A stretch of DNA of 64,000 nucleotides from Rhodanobacter sp. C06 (GCF_002001105.1 NZ_MUNP01000059.1:62001-126000); one strand, 5' to 3'; shown: positions 45,605 through 54,947, counted from the stretch's first letter. Made by a program: numbers and translations. Notes: generated by a model not told the origin, from the sequence alone.

Positions 45605-46024
45605 TCAAGTCTGCATGCTGTTCAGCAGGCGCAGCTCGGCCGGACCATCGGCCACGCCATGCACGTAGGCGAGTTGTCCGTGCTGGCGCGCCAGCGCATC
45701 CAGCGTCGCGCCGTCGGCGCCCACGGCGAACAGGCTGGGCTCGCTCCAGCCGCTGGTGCCCACGCCGATGGCCGGGTACACCGCGACGCCGGGCAAGCTG
45801 CGCAAGGCGTCGAGCAGCTCGCGCTGGGCGGCAGCGTTCTCGGCCGGCGCGCGGCGCCGCGCCTGCGGGTTCCAGGCGGTGATGAAGCCCCACGGCCGCG
45901 CACCGATCACGCCGGCCAGCTCGGGCTGCGGCCGCAGATTGATGCGGATCGTCGACCAGATGACCGTGTCGATGCTGACCCAGTAGGCCGTGCTGAGAAA
46001 GGCTTCTTGCAGTGAATCATCCAT
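45605..46024 (-). CDS. DUF3293 domain-containing protein
   Basis: A 139-aa protein with the DUF3293 pattern: AYWVSIDTVIWSTIRINLRPQPELAGVIGARPWGFITAWNPQA and the later LPGVAVYPAIGVGTSGWSEPSLFAVG. The function is unknown. It overlaps the kmo stop by 8 bp, so the two genes are coupled. Confidence 0.85.
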   Translation of the reverse strand: MDDSLQEAFLSTAYWVSIDTVIWSTIRINLRPQPELAGVIGARPWGFITAWNPQARRRAPAENAAAQRELLDALRSLPGVAVYPAIGVGTSGWSEPSLFAVGADGATLDALARQHGQLAYVHGVADGPAELRLLNSMQT

Positions 46025-47423
46025 GGCGCAATACCGGCAAAGGGGACAGGCGAGCTTGCAGCATGGCCGCGGCCGCATCGAGGTCGACGGCTTCGACATC
46101 GGGCGCACCGCGCAGCAGCTCCTCCAGCAACGCATCCTGGGCGCGCCCGCGCTCCAGCGCGTAGGCGTAGGGCAGGTGGGTGAAGGTGACCAGCCGGTAG
46201 CGCGCCATGTAGTGGCCGGGGATGCGCTCGGCCAGCTGCGCGCCCAGCGCGCGCTTGGCCAGATAGTGCGGGTCGGCCACCGAGTCGCGCATTTCCACGT
46301 AGTTCTCCAATGCCATCGCGGCGATCGCGTTCGCGTTCGGCTGGCGGATGCGCTGGAACTCGGCGAACACGCCGGCGCTGTCGTTCGGCGATGCGGCGAG
46401 CAACTCGACCAGTGTCACCGTGTCCTCGAAGCCGCAGTTCATGCCCTGGCCGTGGAACGGCACGATGGCGTGCGCCGCATCGCCCACCAGCAGGGCGCGG
46501 CCGTCGAGGTGCCAGCGGTCGAGGTAAAGCGTGGAGAGCGTGCCCACCGGATGCTCCGCGTAGTCCGCGTCGAAGCGCGGGAGCAGCGGCAGCAGGTCGG
46601 GGAAGTCCGCGGCGAAGAACGCGCGCGCCGCGGCAGCGTCGCGCAGGGTGGCGAAGCTGGGGTGCGCGCCCTGCGCGGGCAGGAACAGCGTGACGGTGAA
46701 GCTGCCCTCGGCATTCGGCAGCGCGATGCACATGTAGCCACCGCGCGGCCAGATATGCAGCGCGTGCGGCTCCAGCGCGAAGCGGCCTTCGCCACCGGAC
46801 TGTTGCACCAGCGCGGGTGGCAAGTTGTCGGCGGCGGGAATCTCCAGCTCCTTGTAGCCGTGCCCCAGCGGCTCGGTGCGCTCGCCCAGCGGCGCGTAGG
46901 CGTTCATTGCCGCACGCAGCGCCGAGCCCGCGCCATCGGCGCCGATCAGCAGGCCGGTATCGTGCTCGCGCTGCATGCCGTCCTCGTCGGCCAGCCGGAT
47001 GCGGCGCCGGTCGAAATCCGCATCCAGCAGCGACTGGCCGAAGTGGAAGCGCACGCCGGAGGCCTCGGCCGCATCCAGCAGCAGCATGTTCAACGCGCCG
47101 CGCGAGACCGACCAGATCACCTCGCTGTCGTCCACGCCGTAGCGCTGCAGCCCACTGGTGCCGTTTGTCGCGTGCACCATGCGCCCGCGCATCATCACCG
47201 CCCGCTTGAGCACCTCGTCGGCCAGCCCTGTCGTGCGCAGCGCCTGCAGGCCGCGCTCGGCCAGCGCGAGGTTGATCGAACGCCCACCGAGAAAGCCCCC
47301 GCGGCGCGGATCGGGCCGCTTCTCGAACACCTCCACCGCGAAGCCGTGCTGCGCCAGCTGCCGCGCCAGCAGGGCGCCCACCAGGCCGCCGCCGATCAGG
47401 GTGAGGGATGGACGCTGCGTCAT
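46017..47423 (-). CDS. kmo: Kynurenine 3-monooxygenase
   Basis: A 468-aa FAD monooxygenase that hydroxylates kynurenine using NADPH and oxygen. FAD motifs: LIGGGLVGALLARQLAQHGFAVEVFEKRPDPR (Rossmann), DGAGSALR and GDAAHAIVPFHGQGMNCGFED. The GRSINLALAERGLQALR segment is typical of KMO, where it helps bind substrate. Xanthomonads use this pathway for tryptophan catabolism and for quinolinate/NAD. The start at 47423 is preferred; an upstream ATG lacks the family N-terminus. Confidence 0.94.
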   Translation of the reverse strand: MTQRPSLTLIGGGLVGALLARQLAQHGFAVEVFEKRPDPRRGGFLGGRSINLALAERGLQALRTTGLADEVLKRAVMMRGRMVHATNGTSGLQRYGVDDSEVIWSVSRGALNMLLLDAAEASGVRFHFGQSLLDADFDRRRIRLADEDGMQREHDTGLLIGADGAGSALRAAMNAYAPLGERTEPLGHGYKELEIPAADNLPPALVQQSGGEGRFALEPHALHIWPRGGYMCIALPNAEGSFTVTLFLPAQGAHPSFATLRDAAAARAFFAADFPDLLPLLPRFDADYAEHPVGTLSTLYLDRWHLDGRALLVGDAAHAIVPFHGQGMNCGFEDTVTLVELLAASPNDSAGVFAEFQRIRQPNANAIAAMALENYVEMRDSVADPHYLAKRALGAQLAERIPGHYMARYRLVTFTHLPYAYALERGRAQDALLEELLRGAPDVEAVDLDAAAAMLQARLSPLPVLRHG

Positions 47424-47499
47424 GTCGCGTTCCGTCGAAGGGATCGCGCCACTGTTCCGCAAGCGGCGCGCGACTGCAATACGCGCCGGGCCATGCGCC

Positions 47500-48270
47500 T
47501 CAGAAGCTCATGAAATACCCGCCGTTCACCGGCAGGTTGACGCCGGTGAGGTAGCCGGCGTCGTCGGCGGTGAGGAAGGTCACGGCGCGGGCGATGTCGC
47601 CGGGCTGGCCGAGCCTGCCCACCGGGATGCCGGCAACGATCTGGGCGCGGATCTCGGCGGGCACCGCGGCCACCATCGGCGTGTCGCAGTAGCCGGGCGA
47701 AACGCTGTTGACGGTGACGCCCTTGCGCGCGGTTTCGCGCGCCAGCGCCATGCTGAAGCCGTGCACGCCGGCCTTGGCGGCCGAGTAGTTGGTCTGGCCG
47801 AACTGGCCGGTCTGGCCGTTCACCGAGCTGATGTTGACGATGCGGCCGAAGCCGCGCGTGCTCATGCCCTCCACCACGGCGTGACAGGTGTTGAACAGGC
47901 CGTCGAGGTTCACCCGCATCAGCTCATGCCATTGCGTAGGCGTCATCTTGCGCAGGCTGGCGTCGCGGGTGATGCCGGCGGCGTTGACCAGGATGTCCAC
48001 GCCGCCATGCTCGCGTTCGAGGCGGCCGATCAGCGCGGCGCAGGCGTCGTGGTCACTGACGTCCATCGCTTCGTGGCTGATCGCGTCGCCGAACTCGGCA
48101 ACGGCCGCGCGGAACCCCGTGAGGCGCGACTCGCTGGCGGGCAGGTCGGCCGCGACCACGCGGCGGCCGGCCTTGGCCAGCTGGCGGCAGATTTCGGTGC
48201 CGAGGCCGCCGAGGCCGCCGGTGACCAGGGCCAGGCGCGTGGGGGCACCGTTCATGGGGGATGAGGTCAT
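47500..48270 (-). CDS. phbB: Acetoacetyl-CoA reductase (PhbB-type SDR)
   Basis: A 256-aa SDR. NADP motif VTGGLGGLGTEI, NAAGITRD, catalytic Ser149 in NISSVNGQTGQFGQ, Tyr162 and Lys166 in YSAAKAG, and PGYCDTPMVAAVP downstream. The VNGQTGQFGQTNYSAAKAG block is characteristic of PhbB, which supplies 3-hydroxybutyryl-CoA for polyhydroxyalkanoate. The start at 48270 has GGAAC upstream; 48255 is an alternative. Downstream of phaR on the same strand. Confidence 0.92.
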   Translation of the reverse strand: MTSSPMNGAPTRLALVTGGLGGLGTEICRQLAKAGRRVVAADLPASESRLTGFRAAVAEFGDAISHEAMDVSDHDACAALIGRLEREHGGVDILVNAAGITRDASLRKMTPTQWHELMRVNLDGLFNTCHAVVEGMSTRGFGRIVNISSVNGQTGQFGQTNYSAAKAGVHGFSMALARETARKGVTVNSVSPGYCDTPMVAAVPAEIRAQIVAGIPVGRLGQPGDIARAVTFLTADDAGYLTGVNLPVNGGYFMSF

Positions 48271-48284
48271 GGTTTGTTCCGTTG

Positions 48285-48335
48285 TCTTTGCGATCATCCT
48301 TGATCGCGAAAATCACATGGGCGGCGATCCTTGGC
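48285..48335. repeat. 50-bp repeat with GCGATCA/TGATCGC hairpin, copy 1
   Basis: Shares about 50 bp with 56168-56220 in inverted orientation, including TTTGCGATCATCCTTGATCG and the following AAAATCA and GGGCGGC blocks. It lies just upstream of phbB. Confidence 0.65.
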
Positions 48336-48349
48336 CGCACTCTTCATAT

Positions 48350-48380
48350 CAAACAAAACGCGCCGCTTTGGGCGGCGCGT
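48350..48380 (-). terminator. Rho-independent terminator after phaR
   Basis: On the minus strand ACGCGCCGC/GCGGCGCGT with a 5-nt loop is followed by TTTTGTTTG. It lies 22 bp after phaR, so phbB probably has its own promoter. Confidence 0.85.
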
Positions 48381-48401
48381 GGTGGCAAGCGGGAGGTGCC
48401 T

Positions 48402-48896
48402 TCAGCCGGTCTTCTTGTGGCCGCCGCGGCTGCCGCCTTGCGGGGTGATCTGCGCGGCGGCATCGAGCAGGCCGCGCTGCATGGTCTTCCAGGCGTCCAT
48501 GTTGCGCTCGGTCAGCTCGTTCACCATCGCCCACGGGGTCTGCCCCATCAAGCTGTTGAGCTGGGTGCGGAACTGCTGCTGCTGGTCGAGGAATACCTGC
48601 AGGCTGCGCTCCAGGTACGGGCCCATGAAGCCCTGCAGTGAATCACCGTAGAAGCGGATGATCTGGCTGAGCAGTTGGGGCGACAGCATCGGCTGCCCCT
48701 TCTCCTCGTGCTCGGAGATGATCTGCAGCAGCACGGAGCGGGTGAGATCCTCGCCGGTCTTGGCATCGCGGACTTCGAAGTCCTCGTTGTCCAGCACCAG
48801 CTGACGCACCTCCTCCAACGTGATGTAGCTGGAGATCTCGGTGTCGTAGAGCCGACGGTTCGGGTACTTTTTGATGGTGCGCTTGGTTTGTGCCAT
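48402..48896 (-). CDS. phaR: Polyhydroxyalkanoate synthesis repressor PhaR
   Basis: A 164-aa regulator with the PhaR DNA-binding N-terminus (RTIKKYPNRRLYDTEISSYITLEEVRQLV) and the PHB-accumulation domain (LLQIISEHEEKGQPMLSPQLLSQIIRFYGDSLQGFMGPYLE). It represses phasin and PHA genes and also binds PHA granules. The start at 48896 is the usual one. No PHA synthase gene is in this window. Confidence 0.95.
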   Translation of the reverse strand: MAQTKRTIKKYPNRRLYDTEISSYITLEEVRQLVLDNEDFEVRDAKTGEDLTRSVLLQIISEHEEKGQPMLSPQLLSQIIRFYGDSLQGFMGPYLERSLQVFLDQQQQFRTQLNSLMGQTPWAMVNELTERNMDAWKTMQRGLLDAAAQITPQGGSRGGHKKTG

Positions 48897-49032
48897 GCAA
48901 CGAAGCTAGCAGAGAATATTGCGCCGCACCAGTAGACCACTGGCATGCGTTCGGCAGAATTGGTCTGCTCCGCGACGGGCCGTGGCGTGGCGATGTGCGC
49001 CGCAGTGGTCTGCAGCAAAGCCCGGTGCGGGC

Positions 49033-50586
49033 TCAGTGCCCCATGGCACCGCCCGCGCTGCCGAACGGCGGTTTGGCGAACCACAGGATCGGGATCAGCA
49101 GCAGGAACAGCACTGCGCAGCCCCAGAACACGTCGTTCACCGCCAGGGTGAGCGCCTCGCGGTTCACCAGCTGGTCGATCAGCCCCAGGCTCTGCTGATG
49201 CGGCATGCCGTGGTTGGCGAGGTCCTGCAGGAACTGCGTGGCCGCGGGATGGCCGGGGCTGACGTTCTCGGTGAGGTTGGCATGGTGCAGTTCACTGCGG
49301 TGCTGCCACAGAGTCACCGTGATCGCGGTGGACATGGAGGAACCCATGGTGCGGCAGAAGTTGGACAGGCCCGAGGCGCTGGCGATCTCCGAGGCGGGCA
49401 GGCCGGAGAGGTAGATCTGGTTCAGCGGGATGAAGAAGCAGGGGATCGCCAGGCCCATCACGAAGCGGGGCACCACCAGCGTGCCGAACGAGGCGTTGCT
49501 GTCGAAGCTGGCGAACCACCACGAGGTGAACGCGAAGATGACGAAGGCGAACGTCACCACCGCGCGCAGTTCCAGCCGGTGCATGTTCTTGCCCAGGATC
49601 GGCGATATCAGGAACGCCAGCACGCCCACCGGCGCGGTGGCGAGGCCGGCCCAGGTGGCGGTGTAACCCAAGTCGATCTGCAGCCACAGCGGGAACACCA
49701 CGTTGATGCCGAAGAACGCGAACATGCCCAGCGTCAGCGCCACCACGCCCACGGTGAAGTTGCGCTGCTTGAACAGCGACAGGTCGATCACCGGGTGCTT
49801 GGCGTGGATTTCCCACACCACCAGGAAGGTGAGGCAGACCAGCGCGGTGATGCCCAGCGTGAGGATCAGCGGCGAGGCGAACCAGTCGTGATCGTTGCCG
49901 TTGTCCAGCATGAATTGCAGGCAGCCCACACCCACCACCAGCAGCACCAGGCCCACCATGTCGATCGGCGCCTTGAAGGTCTTCGTCTCGCGCTTGTGCA
50001 GGATCGACCAGGTGATCACCGCTGCGGCGATGCCCACCGGCAGGTTGATGTAGAAAATCCACGGCCAGGAGAAGTTGTCGGTGAGCCAGCCGCCCAGGAT
50101 CGGGCCGAAGATCGGCGCCACCACCACGGTCATCGCCCACAATGCAAGCGCAATGCCCTGTTTCTCCTTCGGGTAACTGGTCAGCAGCAGGGTCAGCGAC
50201 AGCGCCACCATCGGGCCGGAACCCGCGCCCTGCAGCAGCCGGCAGACCACCAGCATCGGCATGCTGGTGGCCAGGCCGCACAGCATCGAGAAGACCACGA
50301 ACAGCAGCACCGACACCACGAAGGTGCGTACTTCGCCGAAGCGGCGCGCGATCCAGCCGGTGAGCGGCTGCATGATCGCGCTGGCCAGCGCGTAGGAACT
50401 GATCGTCCAGGTGCCCTCGCTGGGGCTCACGCCGAGGCTGCCGGAGATGTGCGGCACGGCCACGTTGACGATGGTCATGTCCAGCACTTCCATGAAGGTG
50501 CTGAACGCGACGGCGATGGTGAGCAGCGCCAGCGGACCGCCATGCAGCGGCTTCAGCGGGGCGGCGTTCTCGGGCGTGGTGGCCAT
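49033..50586 (-). CDS. emrB: DHA2 family MFS efflux transporter (EmrB-like)
   Basis: A 517-aa inner-membrane drug:proton antiporter with 14 predicted helices. Motif A-like and C motifs are visible: TWTISSYALASAIMQPLTGWIARRFGEVR and LLQGAGSGPMVALSLTLLLTSYPKEKQGIALALWAMTVVVAPIFGPILGGWL. It pairs with the adaptor (EmrA) upstream and the NodT-type outer-membrane channel to form a tripartite pump. An 87-bp palindrome-bearing spacer separates it from emrA. Confidence 0.93.
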   Translation of the reverse strand: MATTPENAAPLKPLHGGPLALLTIAVAFSTFMEVLDMTIVNVAVPHISGSLGVSPSEGTWTISSYALASAIMQPLTGWIARRFGEVRTFVVSVLLFVVFSMLCGLATSMPMLVVCRLLQGAGSGPMVALSLTLLLTSYPKEKQGIALALWAMTVVVAPIFGPILGGWLTDNFSWPWIFYINLPVGIAAAVITWSILHKRETKTFKAPIDMVGLVLLVVGVGCLQFMLDNGNDHDWFASPLILTLGITALVCLTFLVVWEIHAKHPVIDLSLFKQRNFTVGVVALTLGMFAFFGINVVFPLWLQIDLGYTATWAGLATAPVGVLAFLISPILGKNMHRLELRAVVTFAFVIFAFTSWWFASFDSNASFGTLVVPRFVMGLAIPCFFIPLNQIYLSGLPASEIASASGLSNFCRTMGSSMSTAITVTLWQHRSELHHANLTENVSPGHPAATQFLQDLANHGMPHQQSLGLIDQLVNREALTLAVNDVFWGCAVLFLLLIPILWFAKPPFGSAGGAMGH

Positions 50587-50613
50587 GGGGATTCGCTGGG
50601 TATGGTGGGCGTA

Positions 50614-50670
50614 TCGCGGCTGAAGCCGCTCCTGCAGGCATCTGTGTCGTAGGAGTGGCCTCAGCCGCGA
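50614..50670. repeat. Palindrome between emrA and emrB
   Basis: Arms TCGCGGCTGAAGCCGCTCCT (50614-50633) and GTAGGAGTGGCCTCAGCCGC (50649-50668) of the same family as 16457-16526. In an operon it could slow transcription into emrB. Confidence 0.75.
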
Positions 50671-50673
50671 TGC

Positions 50674-51861
50674 TTACTTGCCGAGATTGGCTTCGATCAC
50701 CTTCGCGGCCTCGGCGTCGGCCTCGCTGGCGATGCGGTCGTACACGGTGGTCTCGGCAGCCGGCAGGGCGGGGCCGGCCGCCAGCACCTTGCCCTGGTCG
50801 TGGCTGATGTCCACGGTGACGTCGGCGGACAGGCCCACGCGCAGCGGATGCTGGTCCAGTTCCTTGTCGTCCAGCGCGATGCGCACCGGCACGCGCTGCA
50901 CCACCTTGATCCAGTTGCCGGTGGCGTTCTGCGCGGGCAGCAGCGAGAACACGCTGCCGGTGCCGGCGCCCAGGCCAACGACCTTGCCGCGGTATTCCAC
51001 CTTGCCGCCGTAGAGGTCGGTGGTGATCTTCGCGGGCTGGCCGATGCGGATGTGACGCAGCTGGTTTTCCTTGAAGTTCGCGTCCACCCACAGGTCGTGC
51101 AGCGGCACCACACTCATCAGCGGCTGGCCGGGCGCCACGCTGTTGCCCAGCTGCACGCTGCGCTCGGCCACGTAGCCGGACACCGGCGCCACGATGGTGT
51201 TGCGCTGGGCGGCCACCCAGGCGGCGCGGAAGTTCGCGCGTGCCTGCTGCACGGCGGGGTTGCCGGCGATGTCGGTCCCGGCGATGGCGGCATGCGCGGC
51301 CTTGGCCTGCGCCTGGGCCGCATCCAGCGCGGCCTGTGCGCCGGCCACGGCGTCGCGCAGGTGCTGCACGATCTCGGGCGATTCGGCCTGGGCGGCGACC
51401 AGCGGCAGGTGGCGCTTCAGGTCGGCCTGGGCCTTCTGCAGTTCGACCTTGCGCGCCGCCACCGCGGCGTCGGCGCCGCTGGCGCTGTCGGTCTGGCCAC
51501 GCACCTGGCGCACCGCGAGCGCCAGCGCACTGCGCGCCTGGCGCAGGCGCACGTCGGCGTCGGTGGGATCGAGACGCACCAGCACCTGGCCGGCGTCGAC
51601 GTGTTCTGTGTTGTCGGCCAGCACCGCCACCACGGTGCCGGGCACCTGGGCGGAGATGCCCACCAGGTTGCCGCCCACGTAGGCGTTGTCGGTGCTCTCG
51701 CGGGTGGAGAACACGAAGAGCCAGAGCAGGAACCAGGCCAGCGCGGCGAGGATGAACACCGTCGTCACGATCACCAGCGCACGCCTGCGCCTGGGCGGAT
51801 CCTTGGCGGCGAAACCGCTGTCGTTGCGGTCCTGCGGCTGGGCGGATTCGGTGGCGCTCAT
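50674..51861 (-). CDS. emrA: HlyD/EmrA family periplasmic adaptor
   Basis: A 395-aa membrane fusion protein. N-terminal helix (ALVIVTTVFILAALAWFLLWLFVF), then STRESTDNAYVGGNLVGISAQVPGTVVAVLADNTEHVDAGQVLVRLD (lipoyl domain), a coiled-coil hairpin (about 100-215) and APVSGYVAERSVQLGNSVAPGQPL. It links the EmrB pump to the outer-membrane channel. Its start overlaps the channel gene stop by 4 bp. Confidence 0.94.
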   Translation of the reverse strand: MSATESAQPQDRNDSGFAAKDPPRRRRALVIVTTVFILAALAWFLLWLFVFSTRESTDNAYVGGNLVGISAQVPGTVVAVLADNTEHVDAGQVLVRLDPTDADVRLRQARSALALAVRQVRGQTDSASGADAAVAARKVELQKAQADLKRHLPLVAAQAESPEIVQHLRDAVAGAQAALDAAQAQAKAAHAAIAGTDIAGNPAVQQARANFRAAWVAAQRNTIVAPVSGYVAERSVQLGNSVAPGQPLMSVVPLHDLWVDANFKENQLRHIRIGQPAKITTDLYGGKVEYRGKVVGLGAGTGSVFSLLPAQNATGNWIKVVQRVPVRIALDDKELDQHPLRVGLSADVTVDISHDQGKVLAAGPALPAAETTVYDRIASEADAEAAKVIEANLGK

Positions 51862-53375
51862 GGGCGTGGGCTCCGGCTGATGTTCGGGGAAGTGGGAGTC
51901 GTGCTGGCGGTGTCGGCGGGCATGCGGTAGCCGCCGCCCAGCGCCTTGATCAGGGCGAGATCGGTGGTCAGCGCCTGGGCATGCAGGCTGACCGCCTGAT
52001 CCCGTTGCTGCAGCAACTGCGCCTGCGCGGCCAGACCTTCACGGGCGTCGCGCACGCCTTGGCGCAGGCGGGCCTGCGCGCTGGCGACGAGATGCTCGTC
52101 GGCGTCGACCTGCTGCCTTTGCTGCCGGCGGGTCGTGGCCAGTTGCTCGGCGGCCAGCGCCTGGCTGGCGACCTCGCGGGCGGCATGGAACACCGTCGCG
52201 TCGTACTGCGCCACCGCGTCGCCGAGCTGGGCGCGGCTGATGCCGTAGGCAGCCTTCAGCCGGCCGCCCTCGAAGATCGGCAGATGCAGCGCGGGGGTAA
52301 GCCCGAACACGCGGCTGCCCGCGCTGAACACGTTGTCCAGGCTGCCGGAGCTGCCGCCGCCGAACAGCGCCGGCGCGCCCTGGTTGGTGCTGGACAGTCC
52401 GGCCATCGCGGTGATGCTGATGTCCGGGAAGAACTGCGCGCGGGCCACATCGGTCTGCTTCAGCGCCGCCTCCACCTGCCAGCGGCTGGCGGCGATGTCG
52501 GGGCGGCGGGCGATCAGGTCGAGTTTGGCGTCGGCGGGCAGCGCGCCGCCGGTGGCGGGCAGCGGCCGTGGCGCGAGCGGCGGCAAGTGTTCCGGCGCCA
52601 CGCCGAGCAGGGCGGCCAGCGCCACCTTGCGGATCTGCGCCGAGCTTTCCAGCGCGGTCTGTGCCTGCTGCACAGCGATGACGCGCGAACGGGCCTCCTG
52701 CACGGTATCGGGCAGGTCCACGCCTTGCCGCACGCGCAGCTCGGCGATGGCTAGCAGGCGCTGCTGCACGGCCAACGACTGCCGGGCCAGCGCCAGCCGG
52801 GCCTCGTCGGCGAGCCAGCCGAAATAGGTGTCCGCCACCGCGTTCTGGATCGTCAGCGCGGCCGCGCTGCGCTGCGCCTCGGCGGCATGCGCCTGGTCCA
52901 GCGCGCTCTCGATCGCCGCCCGCTTCTTGCCCCACCAGTCGAACTCGTACTGGAACTGCACGCCCAAGTCGGCCTGGTTGTACCAGGTGAAGCCCAGGAA
53001 CTTCGGCGGGATCATGCCGTGCTCACTCAGGCGCTGCCGCGTGACTTGGGCGCTGCCGTTGATGCTCAGCCCGGCCTGCGCGGCGGCAAGCTTCACCGAT
53101 TGCTCGGCGGTGTGCACGCGGCCTTGCGCCTGGACGAGGTCGGGCGACTGCTGCAGCGCCGTCGCCATCAGTTGGTCGAGTTGCGGGTCGTCATAGGCGC
53201 GCCACCAGTCGGTGGCCGGCCAGCCGGCGCGGGTGGGTGCCGAGAGGCCGGCCAGCGGCACGTCGTCGCGCAGCGCAGGGTGCTGCAGTTTCGGCGGTGC
53301 GAACGCGCAGCCGGCGAGTGTCAAGGCGACGGCAAGGGCCAGGGCCACGCGTGGGCGGGGCGGGGCGAAAGTCAT
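51858..53375 (-). CDS. Outer-membrane efflux lipoprotein (NodT/OprM family)
   Basis: A 505-aa TolC-like channel with lipobox signal VALALAVALTLAGC (Cys about 22). Two OEP domains follow: DWWRAYDDPQLDQLMATALQQSPDL and FGLTPALHLPIFEGGRLKAAYGISRAQ are typical. The start at 53375 gives the lipoprotein signal. It sits between marR and emrA as the second gene of the efflux operon. Confidence 0.93.
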   Translation of the reverse strand: MTFAPPRPRVALALAVALTLAGCAFAPPKLQHPALRDDVPLAGLSAPTRAGWPATDWWRAYDDPQLDQLMATALQQSPDLVQAQGRVHTAEQSVKLAAAQAGLSINGSAQVTRQRLSEHGMIPPKFLGFTWYNQADLGVQFQYEFDWWGKKRAAIESALDQAHAAEAQRSAAALTIQNAVADTYFGWLADEARLALARQSLAVQQRLLAIAELRVRQGVDLPDTVQEARSRVIAVQQAQTALESSAQIRKVALAALLGVAPEHLPPLAPRPLPATGGALPADAKLDLIARRPDIAASRWQVEAALKQTDVARAQFFPDISITAMAGLSSTNQGAPALFGGGSSGSLDNVFSAGSRVFGLTPALHLPIFEGGRLKAAYGISRAQLGDAVAQYDATVFHAAREVASQALAAEQLATTRRQQRQQVDADEHLVASAQARLRQGVRDAREGLAAQAQLLQQRDQAVSLHAQALTTDLALIKALGGGYRMPADTASTTPTSPNISRSPRP

Positions 53376-53386
53376 CTGGGGCTCCT

Positions 53387-53911
53387 TCACGACGCGTCGT
53401 CCGCGTCGAGCTGGTCGAGGTTGCGGGCGAGCTTGCGCAGCAGGCGGCTGAGCTGACGCCGGTCGGTGGCGCTGAAGCCGGCGAACATCGCCTCCACGCG
53501 GGGAAACATCGGCGGCAGCAGCTTCTGCACGAAGCGGCGGCCGGCGGCGGTGATGCGCATCAATACGCAGCGGCGATCCTCGACGCTGGCGCCGCGCGAG
53601 ATCAGGCCGCGCTTGACCAACGCGTTGCCGATGCGGGTCATGTTGGTGCTGCCCTGCGAGGTGAACTCGCACAGCTCGCCGGGGGTGGAACTGCCGTCCG
53701 GGCGGCTGTGCAGCATCACCAGGGTAAGGAATTCGCTGTGGTTCAGCTGGTGCTGCCGGATTTGTTCCCCCAGCCCATCGTCGAGGCGGGCGCCCACCAT
53801 CACCATCAACCGGCACAGCGTGACCTGCTCGGCGGGCAGATGCGGAATGACCTCGCGCATCCGCCCGATACCCTCGTCCATCATCGCGATGCAGTTGTCG
53901 AGACGCGCCAT
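53387..53911 (-). CDS. MarR family transcriptional regulator
   Basis: A 174-aa winged-helix regulator with MLHSRPDGSSTPGELCEFTSQGSTNMTRIGNALVKRGLISRGASVEDRRCVLMRITAAGRRFVQKLLP, where DRR and the wing are clear. It likely represses the marR-channel-emrA-emrB operon that it heads. A palindrome immediately upstream (53924-53941) is the likely operator. Confidence 0.92.
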   Translation of the reverse strand: MARLDNCIAMMDEGIGRMREVIPHLPAEQVTLCRLMVMVGARLDDGLGEQIRQHQLNHSEFLTLVMLHSRPDGSSTPGELCEFTSQGSTNMTRIGNALVKRGLISRGASVEDRRCVLMRITAAGRRFVQKLLPPMFPRVEAMFAGFSATDRRQLSRLLRKLARNLDQLDADDAS

Positions 53912-53923
53912 TTCACCAATTCA

Positions 53924-53941
53924 TATTTCACCAGTGAAATA
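53924..53941. promoter_or_regulatory. MarR operator palindrome
   Basis: Perfect 18-bp inverted repeat TATTTCACCAGTGAAATA, ending 13 bp before the regulator start codon, plus a direct half-site ATTTCACCA overlapping the start. This arrangement suits autoregulation. Confidence 0.7.
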
Positions 53942-53980
53942 AATTCTGGCGTGGCTTGTCATGCGGTGCAAGTGCCGCGA

Positions 53981-54760
53981 TCAACGGGCTGCGGGTTCAG
54001 GCAGTCGAAACAACTTGCGGGCGTTGGCGGTGGTTGCAGCTGCCACCGCGTGCTCCGGCTCGCCGCGCAGCGCCGCCACGCAACGCAGCACCTCGGCGAC
54101 GCGTGCCGGTTCGTTGCGCTGGCCGCGGTGGTTCGCGTCGGGCTGGTCCGGTGCGTCGCTCTCCAGCAGCAGGAACTCGATCGGCATGTCCGCCACGATG
54201 CGGCGCAGGCGCTGCGCCCGCTCGTAGGTCACCGGTCCGCCGATGCCGACCATGAAGCCGAGGTTCCACAGCCGGCGTGCCTGCTCCTCGCTGCCGGAGA
54301 AGCTGTGCACCACGCCGCGCACGCCGGGATGGCGGCGCAGGGTGAGGATCACTTCCTCCAGTGCCTGGCGGGCGTGCACGATCACCGGCAGGTGGAGCTC
54401 GCGGGCCAGCGCCAGTTGCCGCGCAAAGTAATCGCGCTGCAGTGCGGGGTCCAATTCGTGGGCGTGGAAATCCAGCCCGATCTCGCCGACCGCCACGGCA
54501 GCGTTCGCGTCACACCATGACAACAAGGCATCCACATCGCCGGGCGCATGCTGCTGCAGGTACAGCGGGTGCAGGCCGTAGGCAGGAAACAGCGTGCGTG
54601 GATGCGCCGCGCAGAGGTCGCGGATGCGCGTCCAGCTGACTGCATCCACGGCCGGCACCACCAGTTGCTCGATGCCGGCGTCGCGCGCCCGCTGCAGCAC
54701 CTGGGCGCGGTCGGCATCGAAGGCGCGGTCGTCAAGATGGACGTGGCTGTCGGCAAGCAC
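53981..54760 (-). CDS. TatD family hydrolase
   Basis: A 259-aa metal-dependent TIM-barrel hydrolase. DSHVHLDD near the start and VGEIGLDFHAH, VIVHARQALEEVI, GVVHSFSGSEEQA and LLLESDAPDQ are TatD landmarks, including the two-metal ligands. TatD enzymes act as 3'-5' exonucleases in DNA repair or RNA turnover. It faces the marR gene region; no partner is evident. Confidence 0.93.
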   Translation of the reverse strand: MLADSHVHLDDRAFDADRAQVLQRARDAGIEQLVVPAVDAVSWTRIRDLCAAHPRTLFPAYGLHPLYLQQHAPGDVDALLSWCDANAAVAVGEIGLDFHAHELDPALQRDYFARQLALARELHLPVIVHARQALEEVILTLRRHPGVRGVVHSFSGSEEQARRLWNLGFMVGIGGPVTYERAQRLRRIVADMPIEFLLLESDAPDQPDANHRGQRNEPARVAEVLRCVAALRGEPEHAVAAATTANARKLFRLPEPAAR

Positions 54761-54947
54761 GGGCGTGATGCGTCTCTCGTTTTCCGATACCGGACGTCGA
54801 TGTCGGCTGAAGCGATCTCAACGTGAAGTTAGTGTAACGGCGACGGTCTAGGTGTTATTCAGATACGTGAAGGTTCAATGGCGCTGCAGGTCGCAGGCGG
54901 GGCATGTCGCACCCGTCGCGGTCGGACACTGACAGAGGAGGATGGAT

